From the NCBI GenBank assembly GCA_963778375.1, contig CAVZTX010000010.1, positions 124,001 to 188,000 on the forward strand: a DNA stretch of 64,000 bases, written 5' to 3'. This DNA is from CAVZTX01 sp963778375. GTDB taxonomy: Bacteria > Chloroflexota > Ktedonobacteria > Ktedonobacterales > Ktedonobacteraceae. Under the pieces are notes generated by a model, which worked only from the letters and a program-made list of their open reading frames with translations, was not told the DNA's origin and made no database searches. Positions 24,448 through 32,484 of the stretch are shown here, one piece after another; positions within the stretch are counted from its first letter, which is position 1; the number at the start of each line of letters is the position of its first letter. A program made the translations under genes and the position numbers.

Positions 24448-25326
24448 TTACGCTTTGTTTCTCATCCGTTCCATGACCATTTCAAGTGTTGGGATGCCGG
24501 TTGCAGCTTGATGTTCGATGGAGATGGAGGCGACACAGTTGGCGAAGTCGACTGCTGCACGTGGGTCGCCGTTGCGGTAGAGATGGGTAAGGAAGGCGGC
24601 GGCGAAGACGTCTCCAGCGCCGGTGGGGTCTACTTCAAGTGTTGGATAGGCAGAGAAGCGTTCGGTTGTGCCGTGTTGGAAAAGGGTAGCTCCGTGTCTT
24701 CCATCGGTCGCAACCAGCAGTGGGACATGGGTAGACCAACGCATCAGCATGGCGTCGGCTTCTGTGCGGCTGCCATCGGCAAAGGGTAGGAGGTCGTCGT
24801 GGCTGAGGATAAGTACATCGAGCATGGGGAGTATGGCTTCTGCCTCGCTCCATGGTGTTGGCCAGACACGTCCATTCTCATCCCAACGCCTCAACCAGCC
24901 TTGCGGAGTAGCAGCTATAATGGCTCCCTGGCGGCGCGGAAACAATTGTACCACTTCTGATGGAAGTTCCTGAGCGAGTGGGCCAAGTAAGACGATAGGG
25001 GCATCGAGCCAGGAGGTAGGGATGTCTTCAGCAGAGAGTGTTTCTCCCCTGGCGCGCAAATATTGGGTACGAAATCCTTCGTGATAAAGATTTACAAAGG
25101 TCGTTGTTGCATCACATGGACGCAGGGCTAATTCGATACCTGGTAAGCTCGCGGGCAATAATTTCGCGAATTGGTTATCCGCGCAGGTAACGATAGCCGC
25201 CTCTAATCCTAGACAGTAGGCGGTGAGGGCAGCAAAGGTGACAGTGCCACCGAGTGAAAATGAGCCGTCGGCATGTTCGTCGCGTGTTACATGCCCAACT
25301 GTCAAGAACTGGAGGGGGGAATTCAT
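24448..25326 (-). CDS. PfkB/ribokinase-family carbohydrate kinase
   Basis: A 292-residue protein. The ATG at 25326 follows GAGAGGCGTA, so I do not use the frame start at 25347. The N-terminal VGHVTRDEH-GSFSLGGTVTFAAL (substrate loop) and the C-terminal catalytic DPTGAGDVFAAAFLTHL are PfkB signatures. The substrate is unknown; inositol, ribose or another sugar could fit. Convergent with dhaM, 6 bp apart; its start is separated from the jag stop by a palindromic repeat. Confidence 0.85.
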   Translation of the reverse strand: MNSPLQFLTVGHVTRDEHADGSFSLGGTVTFAALTAYCLGLEAAIVTCADNQFAKLLPASLPGIELALRPCDATTTFVNLYHEGFRTQYLRARGETLSAEDIPTSWLDAPIVLLGPLAQELPSEVVQLFPRRQGAIIAATPQGWLRRWDENGRVWPTPWSEAEAILPMLDVLILSHDDLLPFADGSRTEADAMLMRWSTHVPLLVATDGRHGATLFQHGTTERFSAYPTLEVDPTGAGDVFAAAFLTHLYRNGDPRAAVDFANCVASISIEHQAATGIPTLEMVMERMRNKA

Positions 25327-25374
25327 TACGCCTCTCGATGGGGTCACACCATCCCCTGGATGGTGACTGCAAAC

Positions 25375-25402
25375 GGGTGAGGGTAAAAACCCCCACCCCT
25401 AC
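25375..25402 (+). repeat. Palindromic repeat, GGGTGAGGGT core
   Basis: GGGTGAGGGT/ACCCCCACCC arms around AAAA, followed by CTACAATG, which relates it to the GCCCCTAC family. Confidence 0.5.
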
Positions 25403-25410
25403 AATGTGCA

Positions 25411-26415
25411 TTAGCGGCCAGGGCGCTTCAAGGAGATTACGACGCGGCGGGCCTCCCCCTCACCGATGCTTTCGGTGCTAATATCTTTGCTGTCAGAGAG
25501 CGCGATATGGACGATACGCCGTTCGTGAGGTGGCATTGCCTCTAGCGCGATAGAGCGTCGATAGTTGCGTACTTGCTGTGCTACGCGCAGAGCAAGTGAG
25601 CGTAAATTCTCCTCGCGACGCTCACGATAATTCTCTGCATCAATGATAATGCGCATACGATGTTTGGTACGATGGCCAACGATCAGGCTGACGAGCAGTT
25701 GCAATGCCGATAGAGTCTCGCCCCGTCGACCTATCAGCAAGCCTAGATTCTCGTTGATGCCTTGAATGTTGAGGGTGAGCGGATTGGTGGAACGTACCTG
25801 GACGGCCGCACGAATATTCATATATTGGAGGATGTGCTGCAAGACATCGACAGTGACACTTACATCATCGGGACTTGGAGTATCAACCTCTTGCATTTCA
25901 CCTTCAGCAACATTGTCGATATCGGAGGCGGAAGCGAAAGAATTGATATACACTTCACCGCTGGCCCCTACGGCATCGATACCTGAAAATAACTCTGTTG
26001 GAAGACCGGTACGCGCCCCAGTAGCTTCAGGGGCCAAAGGTGCAAAAGGAGATTCGGGTTCATCCTCCTCGAACTCATCGCCTTCTTCGTCTTCATCATA
26101 TTCCTCGTCATCCTCCTCGAACTCATCATCACCTTCGATCTCGTCCTCTTCATCCTCAGAATAGATTTCCTGACCAGGGTAGGCATCATCGGGGCCGAGT
26201 ATAGCATCGGCCATTTCCGGAGTAATGACGGCACTGACACTGCTTGGACGTGCAGTGACACGAACGCGAGCATCTTTACTGCCTAAGCCAAATGCTCCAC
26301 GAGTTGGCTCTTGCAATACCACGATTTCCACTTCATCGCGGCGTTTTCCCAGGCGTATCAAAGCTTGTTGTACTGCTTCATCGATACTTTTACCGTTAGC
26401 CTCAATGCTTTCCAC
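25411..26415 (-). CDS. jag: Jag/KhpB-family RNA-binding protein (Jag-N, KH, R3H)
   Basis: A 334-residue protein. The N-terminal Jag domain (IDEAVQQALIRLGKRRDEVEIVVLQEPTRGAFGLGSKDARVRV, residues ~11-55) is followed by an exceptionally acidic, low-complexity Glu/Asp linker at ~80-120. A type II KH domain follows (GLLIGRRGETLSALQLL), then a C-terminal R3H domain with RRIVHIALSDS. KhpB/Jag binds RNA with KhpA and affects cell elongation in Firmicutes. Its place directly after yidC is conserved in many bacteria. Confidence 0.9.
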   Translation of the reverse strand: MESIEANGKSIDEAVQQALIRLGKRRDEVEIVVLQEPTRGAFGLGSKDARVRVTARPSSVSAVITPEMADAILGPDDAYPGQEIYSEDEEDEIEGDDEFEEDDEEYDEDEEGDEFEEDEPESPFAPLAPEATGARTGLPTELFSGIDAVGASGEVYINSFASASDIDNVAEGEMQEVDTPSPDDVSVTVDVLQHILQYMNIRAAVQVRSTNPLTLNIQGINENLGLLIGRRGETLSALQLLVSLIVGHRTKHRMRIIIDAENYRERREENLRSLALRVAQQVRNYRRSIALEAMPPHERRIVHIALSDSKDISTESIGEGEARRVVISLKRPGR

Positions 26416-26446
26416 GACTTTGTTGCCTCCCTAGTGATTATAAAAG

Positions 26447-27481
26447 TTAGCGTCGCGACGCATTCCTTCTTGGAGCATTTCCGCGACGACGAGCTGATGC
26501 GCTATTACTACGTGGACGACGGCGTACAGTTGATTCATCGCTTGCATAGCCGTTAGTTCCTAAGCTTGCACCATTACTTGCGCCGACCTCTGCCGCTGTT
26601 TCCTTCTCCTCGGTCCTTTGTATAAGTTGTCTTTCTTTGCGTGCATCGCCACTGTAACTCCTGGTGTTGCCGTTGCTTGTAGCGCTGGTTGTAGTTTTCT
26701 TCCCGCCAAGAAAGTCTGGAAGGTCGAACAGCGAGCCCCAGCCGGTGATTAAGTACTGTTGGACAATGGCAAAGATCGATGATGTTGTCCAGTAAAGTGC
26801 GAGGCCAGCAGGAAAGCCCCAACCGATGAAGACGGTGATCAACGGCATGATATACTGCATCGTCTTCATTTGGGTGGCCATAGCATTAGTATCTTTGCCA
26901 CTACTCATATTGGCAGTTTGAAGCTGTGACATGCGCAACTGCACAAATGTCGCCAGGCCCGCCAGAATCGGTAGCACATGGGTCGGGTCTGGCGCTCCCA
27001 GGTTGATATGGACGCCCAGGAAGGCAAACCAGTTGAGATACAGATTCAACTGCGATAGCGAATGAAAATGGGGCAAGAATGGATAGATGATGTTGTTGAT
27101 ATTACCCAGTTTAGGGCTTCTTAATACGTTGTTCAGAGCGAAAAACAAGCCATAGAGAACGGGCAACTGGATGAGCAATGGAAGACAGCCAGCTAAAGGC
27201 CTCACACCGTAGGCTTTCTGGATCGCTTGTATTTCCTGGTACTGCGCCTGCCTGTCCTTTGGGTACTTCTTACGAATTTCCGCCATCTGCGGCTGAATCG
27301 CTTGCATTGCCTTTTGCGACTTGAGTTGTTTCACCGTCAGAGGAAACAACACCAAGCGCAGCATGATCGTCAGAACGATGATTGAGAGAGCTAGATCACC
27401 AAAGAGGCGATATAGCAGTATCAATACATTAAAGATGGGATATGTGAAGATAAGATTAAAAAAGGTGCCTATCTGACCCAC
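26447..27481 (-). CDS. yidC: Membrane protein insertase YidC/Oxa1
   Basis: A 344-residue polytopic protein without the large periplasmic P1 domain, as in Gram-positive types. The 60KD_IMP core spans VLTIMLRLVLFPLTVKQLKSQKAMQAIQPQMAEIRKKYPKD through MPLITVFIGWGFPAGLALYWTTSSIFAIVQQYLI. It ends with an Arg/Ser-rich tail (~25 basic residues), which could contact the ribosome. It inserts membrane proteins alone or with Sec. Part of rpmH-rnpA-yidD-yidC-jag. Confidence 0.95.
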   Translation of the reverse strand: MGQIGTFFNLIFTYPIFNVLILLYRLFGDLALSIIVLTIMLRLVLFPLTVKQLKSQKAMQAIQPQMAEIRKKYPKDRQAQYQEIQAIQKAYGVRPLAGCLPLLIQLPVLYGLFFALNNVLRSPKLGNINNIIYPFLPHFHSLSQLNLYLNWFAFLGVHINLGAPDPTHVLPILAGLATFVQLRMSQLQTANMSSGKDTNAMATQMKTMQYIMPLITVFIGWGFPAGLALYWTTSSIFAIVQQYLITGWGSLFDLPDFLGGKKTTTSATSNGNTRSYSGDARKERQLIQRTEEKETAAEVGASNGASLGTNGYASDESTVRRRPRSNSASARRRGNAPRRNASRR

Positions 27482-27505
27482 GAGATCTTTCCTGCCTTCC
27501 TCGAT

Positions 27506-27733
27506 CTAGTCAGCCAGGCGTTCTGGGACTGGATCATAGAGATTGCCGTGATAGAAGGGCTGACAACGCACGATGCGTTTTATAGTCAGCCATCCTCCAC
27601 GGAAAAAGCCAAAGCGTTGAATTGCTTCATACCCGTATTCGGAACACGAGGGTGTGAAGCGGCACGATGGAGGTAGGACGACCGACAGCGTGCGTTGATA
27701 GAGACGAATGAGAAAAAGTGCGATATATTTCAC
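27506..27733 (-). CDS. yidD: Membrane protein insertion efficiency factor YidD
   Basis: A 75-residue protein with the DUF37 pattern: LYQRTLSVVLPPSCRFTPSCSEYGYEAIQRFGFFRGGWLTIKRIVRCQPFYHGNLYDPVP, including the three conserved cysteines and RC.P..GGxDPVP-like end. It helps membrane insertion with YidC. It sits between rnpA and yidC, as usual. Confidence 0.95.
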   Translation of the reverse strand: MKYIALFLIRLYQRTLSVVLPPSCRFTPSCSEYGYEAIQRFGFFRGGWLTIKRIVRCQPFYHGNLYDPVPERLAD

Positions 27734-27769
27734 TGCCGAAGTCCTCTTATTTCGCTCAACAAATGTATC

Positions 27770-28126
27770 CTATTTATGCGCGAGGCTGAGAAGGCCCGCT
27801 CGGCGCAGTAGCGTCGTAATATCTTGTTCAAGTGCATGGAGGTCGGCGGTAACGGTGGCATTTCTTGCGCTAAGCACGATGTCCCAGTTTTTGGGAAGCT
27901 CAGGCAGAGATGACCGTATAGCCTCACTCAGCAGACGTTTAATATAATTACGTTCTACAGCATGTTTCGATATACGTTTACTGACTACAAAACCAATACG
28001 TAGTCTTGATACTTCGTTTGGCATCCAAGCAAGTATAAGCAGCCGAGACGCAAGACTTCGTCCCTGCTGCCTTACCCGCTGAAACTCACTCGTTTTTCGC
28101 AGGCGTAGCTCACGATTGAGTGCCAT
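27770..28126 (-). CDS. rnpA: Ribonuclease P protein component
   Basis: A 118-residue basic protein: LRKTSEFQRVRQQGRSLASRLLILAWMPNE, then the RNR-like motif AVERNYIKRLLSEAIRSS, and a C-terminal DIVLSARNATVTADLHALEQDITTLL. It binds RNase P RNA for tRNA 5' maturation. It starts 27 bp after rpmH. Confidence 0.95.
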   Translation of the reverse strand: MALNRELRLRKTSEFQRVRQQGRSLASRLLILAWMPNEVSRLRIGFVVSKRISKHAVERNYIKRLLSEAIRSSLPELPKNWDIVLSARNATVTADLHALEQDITTLLRRAGLLSLAHK

Positions 28127-28153
28127 GCTACACCATTGACCGATACATCAGTC

Positions 28154-28291
28154 TTACACAACAGTGAGACGCCAGCGCCCTTTGGCGCGGCGAGCTTTGA
28201 GTACGCGACGGCCATTGCGGGTCGACATACGTTTCATAAATCCATGTTCACGTTTGCGCGGAATGCGCTTTGGTTGCCAGGTGCGTTTCAT
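28154..28291 (-). CDS. rpmH: 50S ribosomal protein L34
   Basis: A 45-residue gene shorter than usual annotation cut-offs: MKRTWQPKRIPRKREHGFMK followed by RMSTRNGRRVLKARRAKGRW and RLTVV. Length and sequence are those of L34 (KRTxQPxxxxxKRxHGFxxRMxTxxGRxVLxxRRxKGRxxLxV). GGAGGAGAAAGGG lies before the ATG. It begins the rpmH-rnpA-yidD-yidC-jag operon. dnaA, often divergent next to rpmH, is absent here; FHA and signalling genes lie upstream instead. Confidence 0.97.
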   Translation of the reverse strand: MKRTWQPKRIPRKREHGFMKRMSTRNGRRVLKARRAKGRWRLTVV

Positions 28292-28331
28292 TGAAAACCC
28301 TTTCTCCTCCACTTGGGAATATGTCTTGTAG

Positions 28332-28361
28332 ATTATAGCCGCTATGCCTACAAGCTGTCAA
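28332..28361 (-). promoter_or_regulatory. Consensus sigma70-type promoter for rpmH
   Basis: TTGACA (28356-28361) and TATAAT (28332-28337) on the minus strand, 18-bp spacer, 40 bp before the rpmH start. This perfect-box promoter fits a highly expressed ribosomal operon. Confidence 0.8.
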
Positions 28362-28377
28362 TTGTGGAGACAGAAGG

Positions 28378-29013
28378 TCAGGATTCTTTGAAACGTAATA
28401 GCACACGGCCCAGCTTTATTTCATCGTTGTCGTGCAGAGGGGCTGGCGTTTTAGGGGCCAGCTTCTGACGATTGAGGAAGGTGAAATTGGTACTGTTTTC
28501 GTCCTCCAGCATGTACTGGCCATTTTCGGAAAAAATGCGTGCATGCATACGCGATACGCCACCCTCTTCTCCACCGTGGGGGGTAAGATCCACGTCGGGG
28601 AAAATGTTGCTGACGGCATCCTCGCGGCCAATAAGCACGTTATCTTTGCCGCTCAGATCAAATTCTTGATTGTCGGCCTCAACGATCAAGCGTGCATTCA
28701 AGGCAGAAGCCGAGACAGCGGGGGCGACTGCTGGCTCGGAGGATGCAGCAGGTGCGGAGGCGGCAGCATTTGTAGCAGCAGGTGCGCCTAACATGCTACC
28801 GCAGTTTGAGCAGAAGGCTTCGCCAGCAGGATTTTCCGCGCCACATGATGGACATATCTGGGTACCTGCGGAAGTGCCTGTCGGTGCAGGCGAATCTGCC
28901 GGACCAGACGCGGCAGTCGCTACCGGTGCAGCACCTGCAAGAGGCTCGCCGCACTCATCGCAAAAGGCGGAACCATCGGGATTTTCATGACCTAAGGAAC
29001 AAACTACTGTCAT
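28378..29013 (-). CDS. Double zinc-ribbon FHA-domain protein
   Basis: A 211-residue protein starting at ATG 29013 (TGGAGAGTG upstream). Two zinc ribbons (CSLGHENPDGSAFCDECG at ~4-21; CPSCGAENPAGEAFCSNCG) are followed by an Ala/Pro linker and a C-terminal FHA domain (NVLIGREDAVSNIFPDVDLTPHGGEEGGVSRMHARIF with the SRxHA loop). FHA domains bind phosphothreonine. As last gene of the kinase-phosphatase cluster it is a likely reader of the kinase product. No membrane segment. Confidence 0.9.
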   Translation of the reverse strand: MTVVCSLGHENPDGSAFCDECGEPLAGAAPVATAASGPADSPAPTGTSAGTQICPSCGAENPAGEAFCSNCGSMLGAPAATNAAASAPAASSEPAVAPAVSASALNARLIVEADNQEFDLSGKDNVLIGREDAVSNIFPDVDLTPHGGEEGGVSRMHARIFSENGQYMLEDENSTNFTFLNRQKLAPKTPAPLHDNDEIKLGRVLLRFKES

Positions 29014-29043
29014 GATACACTCTCCATTTCTCTTTATTCTCGT

Positions 29044-29105
29044 GGGTGCAACGAATTGCGCCCTTACAATTTGAACAATGGTGGATGCAATGAATTGCAT
29101 CCGCA
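29044..29105 (+). repeat. Two adjacent palindromic repeats with CAATTCATTG-type cores
   Basis: Copies at 29044-29068 (GGTGCAACGAATTGCGCCCTTAC) and 29081-29105 (GGATGCAATGAATTGCATCC) lie between the VWA and FHA genes. Both follow a GTGG(A/G)TGCAA start and are variants of the dispersed family. Confidence 0.5.
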
Positions 29106-29114
29106 CATATTAAA

Positions 29115-30353
29115 CTAGGGTAAAATGTCGTCTAAGCGCTGGGTCAGTTTGCGCGTCTTGTTGCCAATCGACTTTACCTGTTCTTGTGAAATTTGCTGGC
29201 CCTGATTGATCTGTTCGAGGGCAGCCTGGGTTTCTTCGTCGAGGACGCGAGTCACGTTGGGTGCCAGGCGGGTTGTGGCTTTGCCTGTGCGCTTGTATTC
29301 ATCCAGTACGCGGGTCACAAGACGATGAGCATTTGCTTTTTCAGCAAAGTTCATGACGGTGGCATTGACCGGAGCCGACTGATTCGCATCGGTCGTGAAG
29401 GTCACTTTGATATCATCACGCAAGCTTTCACCTGTAAGGCCCGTAATGGGCACATCGTAGGTAAGTTCAGCCTGGGCGATGCGGAAGAGACCGGCGGGAC
29501 GTGGATCTATCATCAACTCAACCAGTACAGATTGAGGTTTGTCTTTCTCCAGGTCGCCGAGTGGGATGATGATCTGGCGATCTGAGAGAACGGATTGGCC
29601 AAGATCACTAATAATAGGTAGGACTTTCACGGCTTTTTTAGGGCTGACACCTGCTGGCAAGCGGAGCGTGAGCGTCGCATTACGAATTGCTACGTCCACT
29701 GCGCTTTGTATCTGTTGTTGGAAGATGGTCAAGGCATCAGATGGGTCACGAATAAATTCGGCAGGCATACCACCACTGAGTTGCCCAATGGTATCGAGCA
29801 AGTCTTCATCCCAATCAGCTCCAATGCCGAGGGGGTAGATGGCAATGCCGTTCGCGGCAGCATCACGAGCGAGCTGGCGGCAGCGATCCGAGTCGCCGTA
29901 GGTAACACCATCGGTTAGCAAGATCATACGGTTGATCGCATGGGGGATATTCCAGCGGCGTAATTCGTTTAAGCCCTGAATCATACCAAGCGACATTGTT
30001 GTACCGCCAGCGTCACGAATCTGATCTATGGCATTCTTCATACCGATAGGATCATTGGCGGGCATAGAAGGTATAACGACCTGCGATGTATCGTCAAAGA
30101 TCACAACCGAGACGTAATCGGTTGGCTCCAGGCGATCGATTACCTGCTTGACCGCTTCCTTGACGTTGCGAAGTTTAGCGCCTTTCATGGAGCCTGAATG
30201 GTCAAGTACGAGAGCAAAATTGAGCGGCATGCGCACCTGGGCCATCATTTCGGTTGGCTGGGCTTCTATTAAAGCGTATGCCACCTGACTTCCGCCAGTA
30301 ACTGGCATGAAGTCTTTACCTAACTGGTGTGCGAGAGTTACCTCACCGGGCAT
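29115..30353 (-). CDS. VWA-domain protein (VIT-less, cytosolic)
   Basis: A 412-residue protein. The VWA domain starts at about residue 44 with the complete MIDAS motif DHSGSMKG (D51, S53, S55), later ILLTDGVTYGDS. C-terminal beta domain (KAVKVLPIISDLGQSV...) and helical tail follow. No signal peptide. Related VWA proteins in bacterial signalling clusters bind protein partners in a metal-dependent way. It lies between the zinc-ribbon PP2C gene and the FHA gene. Confidence 0.88.
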   Translation of the reverse strand: MPGEVTLAHQLGKDFMPVTGGSQVAYALIEAQPTEMMAQVRMPLNFALVLDHSGSMKGAKLRNVKEAVKQVIDRLEPTDYVSVVIFDDTSQVVIPSMPANDPIGMKNAIDQIRDAGGTTMSLGMIQGLNELRRWNIPHAINRMILLTDGVTYGDSDRCRQLARDAAANGIAIYPLGIGADWDEDLLDTIGQLSGGMPAEFIRDPSDALTIFQQQIQSAVDVAIRNATLTLRLPAGVSPKKAVKVLPIISDLGQSVLSDRQIIIPLGDLEKDKPQSVLVELMIDPRPAGLFRIAQAELTYDVPITGLTGESLRDDIKVTFTTDANQSAPVNATVMNFAEKANAHRLVTRVLDEYKRTGKATTRLAPNVTRVLDEETQAALEQINQGQQISQEQVKSIGNKTRKLTQRLDDILP

Positions 30354-31725
30354 AATAGATCAGCTCCTTTCATTCATAAGCTGAATTAGTATATCATATT
30401 GCGATTTTTGTAAGACACGCCTTAACGACGCTACCGCGTCTAGCCTTCGGCTCAAAGGCGTGATAGGAACGTAACGTTTATCGGATATAAACGATGACAG
30501 CACTGACGTTGTCTTCTCCGCCATTTTTATTGGCTGCTTCAATCAGTTGCGCAGAGGCCATCTGCGGATCGGGCACTTCATTGAGAATACTTTCGATTTG
30601 CGGATTACGCACCATCTCCCATAAGCCGTCTGAACAGCTTAGCAGAATATCGCCGGGATGCAATTGTTGTTTGAACACGTCGATCTGTACATTTGGTTTG
30701 TCGCCTAGGCTGCGGAAGATCTGACTGCGCTGTGGATGGGTATAGACCTCATCTGGTTCGATCAAACCACCTGCGACAAGCTGTCCCACCAGGGAATGAT
30801 CGGTTGTTAATTGATAAAGCTGCTTGCCACGCATCATGTAGGTGCGGCTATCACCCACATTGATGATATAGGCATGATCCCCTGCGATCATGAACCCTGT
30901 GATAGTCGAACCCATGTCGGTTTTATCACGCTGGTTCATTTGCACGAGCGTTGTATTGGCATCTTCAATTGCACCATGAAACATTGCCACCAATCCATCT
31001 TCATCGGGCAGATTTGCTTGTCCTCCGCTCTTCTCTGAAGCAAGTGGAGTGCCAAGTAGTTCACGTACCATGCGTTCGGCAATGATATTGATGGTTGTGC
31101 GGCTTGCGACCTGACCATTATCATGCCCACCAAGGCCGTCAGCGACAATAAACACGCCTGTAGGTACTGACAGCGATTCGTGTACGCGCTGGAGTTGCAG
31201 GATGAGGATACTGTCTTCGTTGGGTTCGCTGCGCCTTACATCCCCGGCATCCGAATCGCCTGCAGCAACCAGATGAACGCCATTAGGGAAGGCGTTTCGT
31301 GGTACCTGAGGCTGTTCGATCATATAGGTGCGGCCTTGATCGACAAACGTATTCACAATATTCCCTTGCAGGACATTTGCGTCGGCTTGAGCATCTGTAG
31401 AGGGCGCTCCAGCAGGACCATATTCATGCATGATGTAGGGGACATTAAGCAGACTTGCGCCGCAATCTATACAAAACTCATCACCTTCGGCATTTTGCTC
31501 AGATCCACAGTTCCAGCAGTGCTGGTAGCCTTGCCGATCAATGACTTGGTAAACGTGTTCCTGCGGATTTTCACTGATGCCTTGAGTGATCTCGTAACGG
31601 CCATGCATAATTGTGCCAACTGGTAAGGAAGAGAAACCGCCTGACGGCTGCTGAGTACCGGTAGATTGCATGACACCTGGAGGTGGCATAGTACCTGGAG
31701 ATGGCATGGCATTGGTGGATGGCAT

Positions 31726-31749
31726 GGCACCCGCAAGGGGTGCCACTAC
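31726..31749 (-). repeat. GCCCCTAC-type repeat inside the PP2C coding sequence
   Basis: GGCACC/GGTGCC inverted arms around CGCAAGG, followed by ACTACA. On the coding strand it reads in frame as VVAPLAGA within the low-complexity linker. Closest relatives are 13401-13425 and 37214-37236. Confidence 0.6.
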
Positions 31750-32316
31750 AGGTCCTTGCGCTGATTGCTCCGGCTGATTGGATGGTGTTTGCTGCATTGT
31801 GTCATCCTTTTCCTGTATAGGAGTCTGATTTATCGCGTCCCTGTTTCCTGTATCTGCCGCTTCATCGGTCATACCTGTTGCTTCATGCTCTTGTGAAGAG
31901 GGCGGTAGTGATGACGAAGTTGCCTGGGCTGCCTCGGAGGGAGATGAAGCTGTATTTGGCTGAGAGACAGGCGGCGGAGGTGGAATAGGTATATATTCAT
32001 CCTCCTGAGATGGCGTCATGCTGACTGTTGGCATATCGGCAATGTGCTGCTGTTCAGGCGCAGGAGCAGATGTTGATGGAACTGCCGCCATATCTGCACT
32101 ACCGTTTACTGTTCCTGCTTGAGACGCGAGAGTATTGAAAGATGCTCCACTGATGGCCCCTACTGACTCCTGTTGTTCCTGATCTTGCTGCCATATGCGA
32201 TTATGGAGTGCCGCCATTTTTTCAGGTGTAAGGACCTCGGTTGGAGCAGCGCTTATATCCTCAATTTCCTCGGCATTACCACTTGCATTGGTTTGGGTAG
32301 TGAGGGAGAGTGAGGG

Positions 32317-32385
32317 TGTGGATGCAATTGATTGTGGTGATCTACATTTTCCTGTACGGTAGTAGCAGGCGCAATTGATTGCGCC
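32317..32385. repeat. Two palindromic repeats with CAATTGATTG cores at the PP2C frame break
   Basis: A perfect 18-bp palindrome GGCGCAATTGATTGCGCC (32368-32385), followed by TCTAC, and a degenerate copy (32317-32345) with GGATGCAATTGATTG. Both lie in coding sequence between the N-terminal zinc ribbon and the phosphatase linker. Confidence 0.55.
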
Positions 32386-32484
32386 TCTACATTTGGGTGC
32401 AATGGGTGGCCACAACTTTTACAGAATTTCGCGTCATCGCGGTTTGGTGTATTGCATTTCGGACAGTTCATTCCTGCCCTCCTT

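Larger units (their letters stand above)
30478..32471 (-). pseudogene. Zinc-ribbon PP2C-family Ser/Thr phosphatase with an apparent frameshift after the first ribbon
   Basis: The likely start, ATG 32471, follows AGGAGGGCAGGA and encodes a zinc ribbon (MNCPKCNTPNRDDAKFCKSC). That frame runs only to 32253. The long phosphatase body is in another frame, open from 32415 to the stop at 30478, with no good start of its own. It has a Ser/Thr/Pro/Gln-rich segment, a second zinc ribbon (CWNCGSEQNAEGDEFCIDCG) and a complete PP2C domain: VADGLGGHDNG, NVGDSRTYMMR, CSDGLWEMV and GGEDNVSAVIV. Two or more repeat elements (32317-32345, 32368-32385) lie where the frames must join. It may be truncated, a sequencing error, or translated from an internal start. 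The body itself looks functional. Confidence 0.75.

Noticed and set aside
28292..28377. oriC with DnaA boxes next to rpmH
   Set aside because: I see no cluster of TTATCCACA-type boxes or AT-rich unwinding repeats there; dnaA is also absent.
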